Assembly (NCBI GenBank): GCA_018224415.1
Contig: JAGTUZ010000233.1
Coordinates: 1 to 5,305 of the forward strand
Source: Bacteroidota bacterium
GTDB lineage: Bacteria > Bacteroidota > Ignavibacteria > SZUA-365
Reading direction: 5' to 3'
DNA length: 5,305 nucleotides
Part shown: one piece after another, positions 1 to 5,305 of the stretch
Position numbering within the stretch: the stretch's first letter is position 1
Layout: every line of letters starts with the position of its first letter
Notes under the pieces: model-generated
Told to the model about the DNA's origin: nothing
The model's input: the letters and a program-made list of their open reading frames with translations, nothing else
The model's database searches: none
Made by a program: the position numbers and the translations under genes

Positions 1-1649
1 TCGGTGTCGGAGGGCAGGGCTATAATGGCGATGGCGAGATCACGCCCCAGGGTGACGAAGCTGTTTCGTCCGATCTGGAGGAGCGAATACAACGCATCGG
101 CCGTGCCGTTGTTCTGTGCAACGAGGCGTCGCTCATCCACGATTCCGGCTCATGGGAGCATTCCGGAGACGCGATGGACGTCGCGCTGCTTTCCCTGGCG
201 TACAAGCTGGGATTGGATCCTGTGAAGCTGCGCGATGATCACCCGCTCACGTTCGATATCCCCTTCGAGTCGGCCACGCGATACGCGGCTGCGGTGTTTC
301 CGGCAGGGGACTCCTATCACGTCTCCGTCAAGGGTGCGGTCGAGGAAGTGCTGCGTTTCTGCGATGACATGGAAGTGGCCGGAGACACACGTCCGATCGA
401 CCGCATGGAAATGAAGAAGCAGGCCGAACGCATGGCAGAGGACGGGTATCGTGTTCTGGCTCTGGCGACGGGTATGATGTCGGATGCGCCGGAATCCCTG
501 GATGCCGACACGATGCCGGGGCTGACGCTCGCGGCCCTGATCGGATTCATCGATCCGCTGCGGCCGGAGGTGAAGGTCGCCATCGAAGAGGCGCACGGCG
601 CCGGTGTAAAAGTAGTCATGATCACGGGTGATCACCCTGCAACGGCCTATGCCATTGCGCGCGAACTCGGTATCGCCGACGGAAAGAACGATGTCGTGAG
701 CGGACAGCAACTCGCGGAGATCGGTTCGCACAAGGTACCGGAATTCTACGAGACCGTACGGCGGGCCCGTGTGTTCGCCCGCGTGACACCAGAGGAGAAA
801 CTGCATATCGTCGACGCGCTCATGCACTTCGGTGATTTCGTCGCCGTCACGGGTGACGGTGTCAACGATGCTCCTGCATTGCGCAAGGCCAACATTGGCG
901 TGGCAATGGGCTCGGGTACGGATGTGGCACGTGACACGGCGTCGATGATCGTCACCGACGACAACTTCGCTTCGATTGTCGCCGGCATCGAAGAGGGTAG
1001 GCACGCCTACGCGAATGTGCGAAAGGTGACGCTGTTGCTGATTTCCACCGGACTGGCGGAACTCATCCTTCTTGGACTGTCGGTGGCAACCGGGCTGCCA
1101 ATCCCGTTGCTGGCCGTTCAGATCCTTTGGCTGAACCTCGTCACCAACGGGATTCAGGATGTGGCCCTGGCGTTCGAGGCCGGCGAGAAAGGCGTGATGC
1201 GCATGCCGCCGAGGAGTTCGGATGAAGGGCTGTTCAACCGCAAGATGATCGAGCAGGTGCTCCTGAGCGGCGTGACCATGGCGATGATCTGTTATGCCAC
1301 GTGGGCGGTGCTGCTCCAATCGGGATGGGAGGAAGCCACCGCCCGGAACAGTGTGCTGACGGTGCTGGTGCTGATGCAGTTCTATCACGTCATGAACTGC
1401 CGCTCCGAGTATCGCTCGGCGTTCCGCATCCCCTTGAAGAACAACAAGATTCTCATGATCGGCATGGTTTTCGCTTTTGCGTTGCACGTTGTCGCGACTG
1501 AGGTGCCGTTCTTTCAATTCCTGCTCGACACCAAGTCCCTGCCGATCACACATTGGCTCACGTTCGCCGGTGTGGCAGCGGTCGTTCTTGCCGTAATGGA
1601 GCTCTACAAGTTTTGGATGAGGAAACGGAGCGATTCCGCGGCCGCGTGA
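1..1649 (+). CDS. Cation-transporting P-type ATPase, type II (SERCA-like), 5'-truncated by window edge
   Basis: An open frame enters at the left edge (first full codon at nt 3) and ends at TGA 1647-1649, giving 548 residues, roughly the C-terminal 60% of a protein usually near 900 aa. The actuator domain and the phosphorylated DKTGT loop lie outside. The frame upstream of the internal ATG at 174 is clearly coding: it has GYNGDGEI and an N-domain LCNEA/GDAMDVALL stretch, so 174 is not the start. Visible in order: N-domain IPFES and KGA (Lys codon 330-332), P-domain DPLR (552), MITGDH, FARVTPEEK, and TGDGVNDAP (from 849; the Mg-binding Asp pair is at 855 and 867). Six C-terminal membrane helices (M5-M10) follow, with NLVTNG in M6 (from 1134). 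The family couples ATP hydrolysis to cation export across the inner membrane. The ion is uncertain: against SERCA, M5 keeps Glu771 (codon 1059) and M6 keeps Asn796 and Thr799, but Asn768 is Gly, Asp800 is Asn and Glu908 is Gln. It is convergent with the downstream channel gene. Confidence 0.93.
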   Translation, partial: GVGGQGYNGDGEITPQGDEAVSSDLEERIQRIGRAVVLCNEASLIHDSGSWEHSGDAMDVALLSLAYKLGLDPVKLRDDHPLTFDIPFESATRYAAAVFPAGDSYHVSVKGAVEEVLRFCDDMEVAGDTRPIDRMEMKKQAERMAEDGYRVLALATGMMSDAPESLDADTMPGLTLAALIGFIDPLRPEVKVAIEEAHGAGVKVVMITGDHPATAYAIARELGIADGKNDVVSGQQLAEIGSHKVPEFYETVRRARVFARVTPEEKLHIVDALMHFGDFVAVTGDGVNDAPALRKANIGVAMGSGTDVARDTASMIVTDDNFASIVAGIEEGRHAYANVRKVTLLLISTGLAELILLGLSVATGLPIPLLAVQILWLNLVTNGIQDVALAFEAGEKGVMRMPPRSSDEGLFNRKMIEQVLLSGVTMAMICYATWAVLLQSGWEEATARNSVLTVLVLMQFYHVMNCRSEYRSAFRIPLKNNKILMIGMVFAFALHVVATEVPFFQFLLDTKSLPITHWLTFAGVAAVVLAVMELYKFWMRKRSDSAAA

Positions 1650-1687
1650 GCTGTTTCGGGAAGCACGCCGGTCCCCGTCCTCAGTGT

Positions 1688-3430
1688 TCAGCCATCCACG
1701 ATCGACGGGGGATGTGAAACACCGGAACGATCGGCATCGAGCGCGATCGCGTAGGTATCCAGGAGCAGGCGGATGGAGTCGACGCGTCCGATCAACACCA
1801 TTTCCATGTTTTCCAGGAGAAGGGTGTTGGGTGCCGGATTGACGATGGATTCTCCGTTGCTCCGCAGTGCGATGACACTGCAGCCGGTTTTTTTGCGAAT
1901 GCCGGATTCCTGCAGGGTACGTCGCACCAGCGATGACGGCACGGGCACATTGACGATGTCGAGGCCTTCGGCGATCATGAACACGCGGTTGTTTTTCAGG
2001 AAGTTCATGATGGCGTTCAAGCCGAGAGATGCATACGAAAGCACGAGATCCGCACCCGCATGATGGAGTGTGGATATGTTCTGCTCGAGCGTGGAACGGC
2101 TGATGATGTGCAAGTCGGGGCGAAGGCGGCGACAGTAGATCGTGAGGTAGATATTCGTGTCGTCGTTGCGTGTCGTGATGATGACCGAGGTTGCCTTGTC
2201 GATCCCGGCGCGTTGGAGTGCGTCGATGTCGGCGGCGGAACCGAGAACGTACGGCGTGTCATCGCGGATTTCGTCGGGATTCTTTTCCACGATGACGTGC
2301 TCATGTCCCATCTCGCGCAAGGCGGCGGCAGCACGTCGACCTACGCGTCCACCTCCGAGAATAAGCACAAACGTCTCACGCATCGCGGGAGAATCCACGG
2401 ATCGATCGAAGGCGGCGAGCTGTTCCTCGGAACCCGCGAGCACGAGAATGACGGAGTTTCCGATTTGGGAATCCGGCGAGGGGATGACGAATACTCCTCG
2501 GTCCCACATCCCGACGACGTTCACTCCGACCTCCTCGCGCAAACGGCTTTCCGCGAGCGTCCGTCCGACCAGTCGTGTGCCGTTGGCGGGGGCCTCCGCT
2601 ACGAGCAGTTCGTCAAAGCGGGCGAGGATGTTGGCATGCCGGGTATTGCCGATGATGTTACGCGCGAGTGCGCGACCGAGCATATCCGTGAGATACAGCA
2701 CCTGCGTACTGCCGGCGAGTGTCATGATATCCACCGAATCGGGCGAATCCGCCGTCGAGATGATCGGGACGGTCGGATGGAGTACCCGCACGGTCGCGAC
2801 GATATTGGTATTTCGTTCGTCCGATCCGTTCGCGAGCACCAGCGCCGCGCTGTCCAGCTGCAGGTGCCGGTAGGTTTCCGGGTCGTCCCAGTCACCGAGC
2901 ACAACACTGATGCCTGCGTCGTGCTGGTCGAGTGCGGTCTGCATATCGCTGACAAGCAGGGCGTAGGGCGTCTTGTAGCTGACGAGTTTGCGGACGAGGC
3001 TCATGCCTACGGGATCGGTATTGGTGACAAGCACATGACCGCGGATGTCGGCCGGCAGCGCCCGTGGCGCCCGCGCCCGGTTGCGCGCCTCGAGCCAGGG
3101 AGCGTAGAAGAACTGGATGAAACTGAAGGGCAGGAGCACGAGGAGAAAGATGATCCCCGAAAGCAGGACGACGAGGGAAAACAATCTGCCGAGATCGCTA
3201 TGGAAGGTGATATCGCCAAAGCCGAGCGTCGACATTACGGTCAGAGTCCAGTAAAACCCTGTCACCCAACTGTGCGACTGGCCTTCCGCTTCCATGATGT
3301 AATGGAACAGTACGCTGTACATGCTCACGAGCGCCGCGAGCAGTGCGAGAAAGCGCATGAGCGCGATGATATTCCGCTGGGTGGTTTTTCCCCTGAGGAA
3401 AAAGGCGATCTGCGACGGTATGAATTTCAT
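1688..3430 (-). CDS. Two-TM potassium channel with tandem RCK (TrkA-N/TrkA-C) domains, GsuK-like
   Basis: This 580-aa inner-membrane protein probably conducts K+ under control of cytoplasmic ligands. Numbering from the chosen Met: TM1 about 22-45; pore helix and filter TLGFGD at 68-73 (GFG variant of GYG); TM2 about 83-108; RCK1 about 131-277 with TrkA-C about 278-345; RCK2 about 353-470 with TrkA-C about 485-560. RCK2 has a canonical Rossmann loop GGGRVG (359-364) with an acidic residue after strand 2 (Glu382, in VEKN), the pattern expected for NAD(H)-type binding. RCK1 has a degenerate loop (TNTDPVG). The architecture matches prokaryotic tandem-RCK channels such as GsuK. The frame is open to a GTG at 3499, but that start would overlap the lyase gene by 41 nt and add 23 residues unlike the family. 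The ATG at 3430 opens with MKFIPSQ directly before TM1 and has a weak GAGAG upstream. It lies 28 nt after the lyase stop, so co-transcription is likely. Channel function is confident; the ligand is unknown. Confidence 0.9.
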   Translation of the reverse strand: MKFIPSQIAFFLRGKTTQRNIIALMRFLALLAALVSMYSVLFHYIMEAEGQSHSWVTGFYWTLTVMSTLGFGDITFHSDLGRLFSLVVLLSGIIFLLVLLPFSFIQFFYAPWLEARNRARAPRALPADIRGHVLVTNTDPVGMSLVRKLVSYKTPYALLVSDMQTALDQHDAGISVVLGDWDDPETYRHLQLDSAALVLANGSDERNTNIVATVRVLHPTVPIISTADSPDSVDIMTLAGSTQVLYLTDMLGRALARNIIGNTRHANILARFDELLVAEAPANGTRLVGRTLAESRLREEVGVNVVGMWDRGVFVIPSPDSQIGNSVILVLAGSEEQLAAFDRSVDSPAMRETFVLILGGGRVGRRAAAALREMGHEHVIVEKNPDEIRDDTPYVLGSAADIDALQRAGIDKATSVIITTRNDDTNIYLTIYCRRLRPDLHIISRSTLEQNISTLHHAGADLVLSYASLGLNAIMNFLKNNRVFMIAEGLDIVNVPVPSSLVRRTLQESGIRKKTGCSVIALRSNGESIVNPAPNTLLLENMEMVLIGRVDSIRLLLDTYAIALDADRSGVSHPPSIVDG

Positions 3431-3435
3431 GGATG

Positions 3436-3440
3436 CTCTC
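3436..3440 (-). promoter_or_regulatory. Weak ribosome binding site for the K+ channel gene
   Basis: On the minus strand GAGAG lies 5 nt before the ATG at 3430, inside the 28-nt gap after the lyase stop. It is a partial Shine-Dalgarno match and is used here to support the ATG over the upstream in-frame GTG at 3499. Translational coupling to the lyase is an alternative. Confidence 0.35.
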
Positions 3441-3458
3441 GGTGGTTCGGGTAGAGTG

Positions 3459-4976
3459 TTATGCAACGACAGTGTGTTGTACCTCGGCCAGTATCTCACA
3501 TGACCGCACGACGTCCTTCATCGTTGTGTGGTCCGGATACAGCGGCCGGTCGATGTCGAGATGTGCGACATGACGACGGACGACCTCGCGGGCTTTCTGC
3601 ACGCCGGCGCCGTTCTGGAAGTCGCGGAAATCCAGCGCCTGTGCGGCGGCGATAAATTCGATACCGAGCACACCGTTCGCGTTGTCGAGGATCTGCGCAT
3701 TCTTGATTGCGGTGTTCATGCCCATGGAGACAAAGTCTTCCTGGTCCGCCGCGGCGGGAATGGACTGTATCGAGGCCGGCGCGGAGAGAATGCGCTGTTC
3801 GACGATGAGCGCATCCGCCGTGTACTGGCTGAGCATGAGTCCGGAGAACATGCCCGCACCCTTTGTGAGAAAGGCCGGCAGACCGACGCTCAGGGCCGGA
3901 TTGAGCAGGCGGTTGAGGCGGCGTTCCGACAGCACCGACACCATCGTGATGGCCGCACCGGCCATGTCCATCGGCAGCGCCACCGGCGTGCCCTGGAAAT
4001 TGGCGCCGGTGAGCGTGAGCTTCTCTTCCGGTAAAAAGATCGGATTGTCTCCAACGCCGTTCAGCTCGATCTCGACCTGCGATTTCGCATAGGCGACGGC
4101 ATCGTGGGCCGCGCCGATGACCTGCGGGGTGGAGCGCATGGAGTAGGCGTCCTGCACCTTCACCTTCATCTTTCCCGTCTGCAGGTCGCTGCCCGCGATA
4201 TACGAGGCGATGGCACGCGCGCTGCGCACGGCGCCGGCAAAGCCGCGGAGCTGATGCAGGCGTTCGTCGTAGGGTTTGAGATTTGCCAGCAACGCCTCGA
4301 GGGACATGGCCGCGGCGATTTCGGCCTGCATGAGCCAACGGTTCATGTCATACAGGTGGATGGCGCTCATTGCCGTGAGGAGATTCGAGCCGTTGATCGT
4401 CGCCAGTCCGTCGCGTGCCTGCAGTCCGGGCACGGGAATTCCCGCGGCGTCCATCGCCTTGCGCGCGGGCATGCGTTCGCCCTTGTACCACGCTTCGCCT
4501 TCTCCCATCATCAGCAGCGCGACCTGCGACATCGGGGCGAGATCGCCCGAGGCGCCCACGGATCCCTTCTGGCAGACCACCGGCGTGACGCCCTTGTTCA
4601 GCAGATCGATAAGGGTGAGCGTGATTTCCGGACGGCAGCCCGAATTGCCATGCGCGTGCACGTTGATGCGTCCCGCCATGGCGCCGCGCACATATTCGAC
4701 CGGCGCCGGATCACCAATACCGGCAGAGTGGTTGTAGATGAGGTATTTCTGGAATTCCGCCACCTGGTCGTCGGTAAGCATCACTTCCGAAAACTCGCCG
4801 ATGCCGGTGTTGATGCCGTACATGATCTCATGGTTGGCGATTTTCTCCTCCAGCATCGCGCGGCAGGCCTTGATCCGCTCCAGCGCGTCGGGATGCAGTT
4901 CCACGGTTTCGTTGTGGCGTGCGATGCGCACGATTTTTTCGACGGTCAGGCTCGCGCCGTCCAGCACAATCGACAT
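3459..4976 (-). CDS. hutH: MIO-type aromatic amino acid ammonia-lyase, histidine ammonia-lyase-like (HutH family)
   Basis: This cytoplasmic 505-aa protein is as long as bacterial HutH (about 510 aa). Family members eliminate ammonia from an aromatic amino acid; for histidine the product is urocanate, step one of the Hut pathway. Seen: Tyr53 in YGINTG; His83 in YNHSAG; the MIO tripeptide Ala142-Ser143-Gly144 in GSVGASGDLAP; Asn195 in INGSN; VQDAYSMR (274-281) with the conserved Gln, Tyr and Arg; Phe327 in NFQGTP; Glu413 in DQEDFVSMG. The catalytic set is complete, and Tyr53, His83, the MIO triad and Asn195 fall at the same numbers as in the Pseudomonas putida enzyme. The QED motif favours histidine as substrate. 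Several motifs depart from typical HutH: NSGCRPE, DLAPMSQ instead of DLAPLAH, QDAYS instead of QDPYS, FQGTP instead of FHGEP, and NH instead of SH at 82-83. Upstream is a PepD-like dipeptidase gene, downstream a K+ channel; no other hut gene is visible. The ATG at 4976 has a strong GGAGG. The fold and MIO class are certain; histidine as substrate is likely but not proven. Confidence 0.9.
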   Translation of the reverse strand: MSIVLDGASLTVEKIVRIARHNETVELHPDALERIKACRAMLEEKIANHEIMYGINTGIGEFSEVMLTDDQVAEFQKYLIYNHSAGIGDPAPVEYVRGAMAGRINVHAHGNSGCRPEITLTLIDLLNKGVTPVVCQKGSVGASGDLAPMSQVALLMMGEGEAWYKGERMPARKAMDAAGIPVPGLQARDGLATINGSNLLTAMSAIHLYDMNRWLMQAEIAAAMSLEALLANLKPYDERLHQLRGFAGAVRSARAIASYIAGSDLQTGKMKVKVQDAYSMRSTPQVIGAAHDAVAYAKSQVEIELNGVGDNPIFLPEEKLTLTGANFQGTPVALPMDMAGAAITMVSVLSERRLNRLLNPALSVGLPAFLTKGAGMFSGLMLSQYTADALIVEQRILSAPASIQSIPAAADQEDFVSMGMNTAIKNAQILDNANGVLGIEFIAAAQALDFRDFQNGAGVQKAREVVRRHVAHLDIDRPLYPDHTTMKDVVRSCEILAEVQHTVVA

Positions 4977-4980
4977 GATT

Positions 4981-4985
4981 CCTCC
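4981..4985 (-). promoter_or_regulatory. Strong ribosome binding site for the ammonia-lyase gene
   Basis: The minus strand reads GGAGG, followed by 4 nt and the ATG at 4976. It is a full anti-16S match with slightly short spacing. It fixes the lyase start and shows that this organism uses Shine-Dalgarno initiation at least here. Confidence 0.8.
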
Positions 4986-5012
4986 GGGATGATCAGCAAC
5001 GGTTCATCGGGC

Positions 5013-5043
5013 AAAATACAGTTTTATCCCAATTCCCCGTCAA
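5013..5043 (-). promoter_or_regulatory. Candidate sigma70-type promoter for the ammonia-lyase gene
   Basis: On the minus strand TTGACG (5043-5038) matches a -35 box well. TATTTT (5018-5013) could be a -10 box after a long 19-nt spacer; TGTATT at 17 nt is an alternative reading. It would give a leader of about 30 nt before the lyase ATG. The -35 hexamer overlaps the outer two bases of the palindromic repeat. The -10 match is poor, so this is a suggestion rather than a call. Confidence 0.3.
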
Positions 5044-5184
5044 GAAAAAACCACCAAGACACGGAGACACAAAGAATACACGAAGGTTTATGGAAACGAC
5101 CAGGGCCTGGCATTTCTGCCGGGCCCTGGTGAAAAATCAACTTCGTGCAGTCTTCGTGTCTTTGCGACTTGGTGGTTTTTTCTT
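5042..5184. repeat. 143-bp palindromic intergenic repeat, 44-bp imperfect inverted arms around a central hairpin
   Basis: The left arm (5042-5085) and the right arm (5141-5184) are reverse complements at 37 of 44 positions, with no gaps; the outermost 17 bp match perfectly. Each arm is a run of degenerate units ending in AAG or GAG (ACCACCAAG, ACACGGAG, ACACAAAG and an ATACACGAAG-type end). From general knowledge, ACCACCAAG/ACACnAAG repeats occur in intergenic DNA of many environmental bacteria; their function is not established. The 55-nt centre carries a separate GC-rich hairpin. The element fills most of the 206-nt gap between the dipeptidase and lyase genes, with its right end covering two bases of the dipeptidase stop codon. 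No target-site duplication or transposase is visible. It could be a MITE-like or REP-like non-autonomous repeat, or a transcript-level processing or termination structure. Confidence 0.85.
5099..5130. other. GC-rich stem-loop at the centre of the palindromic repeat
   Basis: Arms ACCAGGGCCTGGC (5099-5111) and GCCGGGCCCTGGT (5118-5130) pair with 12 Watson-Crick pairs and one T:G pair, around the loop ATTTCT. It is very stable for its size. On the minus strand it is followed by CGTTTCC, not a real U-tract, so it is a poor match to an intrinsic terminator. It could still end or attenuate dipeptidase transcription, or protect the mRNA 3' end. Confidence 0.75.
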
Positions 5185-5305
5185 ACGCGGTTGCGGATTT
5201 GGCGACGTTTTCCAGTGTGCGCACGACGAGCTGCCAGAACTTGCCGGTGGTCGGGATGTTGAGGCGTTCGTCGGGACTGTGCGCGCCCTGGATGGTCGGG
5301 CCGAA
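5183..5305 (-). CDS. pepD: Aminoacyl-histidine dipeptidase (peptidase M20C, PepD-like), C-terminal 40 residues only
   Basis: A minus-strand frame enters at the right edge and ends with TAA (5185-5183), giving 40 residues: FGPTIQGAHSPDER, then LNIPTTGKFWQLVVRTLENVAKSATA. The GPTI-x-x-x-HSPDER signature followed by a KFW-type helix is what I recognise as the C-terminus of M20C aminoacyl-histidine dipeptidases. These are cytosolic zinc enzymes that cleave beta-Ala-His and other Xaa-His dipeptides. The His of HSPDER is the expected C-terminal metal ligand of the M20 catalytic domain. Other M20 peptidases share a looser form of this end, so the subfamily rests on a short stretch. The gene is upstream of, and on the same strand as, the ammonia-lyase gene, 206 nt apart, with a palindromic repeat between them. 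A route from His-dipeptides to histidine to urocanate is a reasonable inference. The stop codon shares two bases with the repeat. Confidence 0.75.
   Translation of the reverse strand, partial: FGPTIQGAHSPDERLNIPTTGKFWQLVVRTLENVAKSATA

Noticed and set aside
150..1553. Long open frame on the minus strand (about 467 codons) antisense to the ATPase.
   Set aside because: The predicted protein is a low-information mix rich in His, Arg and Gln with no recognisable domain. The plus strand carries unmistakable P-type ATPase motifs throughout, so it is a codon-bias shadow.
1743..1750. GCGATCGC octamer, the cyanobacterial HIP1 motif.
   Set aside because: I noticed only one instance and the rest of the window does not look cyanobacterial, so it is probably chance.
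2060..3454. Long open frame on the plus strand (about 464 codons) antisense to the K+ channel.
   Set aside because: No domain or membrane pattern is visible, and the sense strand has a complete tandem-RCK channel. It is a shadow of GC-rich codon use.
3431..3499. Upstream in-frame GTG start for the channel, adding 23 residues.
   Set aside because: It would overlap the lyase gene by 41 nt, and the added residues look unlike a channel N-terminus. The ATG at 3430 sits just before TM1.
4433..4444. Perfect 12-bp palindrome CGGGAATTCCCG inside the lyase gene.
   Set aside because: It encodes ordinary lyase residues (around GIPVPG), has no partner sites nearby and is compatible with chance in GC-rich coding DNA.
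5087..5130. Intrinsic terminator for the dipeptidase gene.
   Set aside because: The stem is strong, but the minus strand continues CGTTTCC without a proper U-tract, so it is reported as a stem-loop only.
4104..5132. Plus-strand open frame (about 342 codons) antisense to the lyase, running into the palindromic repeat.
   Set aside because: Most of it mirrors the lyase gene. Its end (HQDTETQRIHEG) is simply a translation of the left repeat arm, a known kind of spurious protein tail.
5042..5184. CRISPR-like repeats.
   Set aside because: There are only two long copies and they are inverted, not direct. There is no regular spacer series and no cas gene.

Overview
The window is bacterial, moderately GC-rich (roughly 55-60% by eye) and densely coding. 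The lineage cannot be fixed from this stretch. Strong GGAGG use before the lyase gene, a GsuK-like tandem-RCK channel and an intergenic repeat built on ACCACCAAG/ACACnAAG units fit several environmental phyla (Chlorobiota/Ignavibacteria-type, Deltaproteobacteria-type and others). I make no firm taxonomic call.

Layout: (1) nt 1-1649, plus strand: the C-terminal part of a type-II (SERCA-like) cation-transporting P-type ATPase, cut by the left edge. (2) nt 1688-3430, minus strand: a complete two-TM potassium channel with two RCK (TrkA-N/TrkA-C) modules, convergent with the ATPase across only 38 nt. (3) nt 3459-4976, minus strand: a complete MIO-type aromatic amino acid ammonia-lyase, closest to histidine ammonia-lyase but with several non-canonical motifs. 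(4) nt 4977-5182: a 206-nt intergenic gap holding a strong Shine-Dalgarno, a weak candidate promoter and a 143-bp palindromic repeat with a GC-rich central hairpin. (5) nt 5183-5305, minus strand: the last 40 codons of an M20C aminoacyl-histidine dipeptidase (PepD-like), cut by the right edge.

Reading along the minus strand the order is dipeptidase, lyase, K+ channel. The first two suggest a short route from Xaa-His dipeptides to free histidine to urocanate plus ammonia. The lyase and channel genes are 28 nt apart and probably share a transcript, although no biochemical link between them is obvious. The ATPase and channel are both ion-transport proteins but lie on opposite strands, so they are not an operon.

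I see no defence system, integrated element, CRISPR array, RNA gene or clearly new multi-gene system. The points most worth a second look are the palindromic repeat wedged exactly between the dipeptidase stop codon and the lyase promoter region, the mixed HAL/PAL active-site motifs of the lyase, and the altered cation-site residues of the ATPase.
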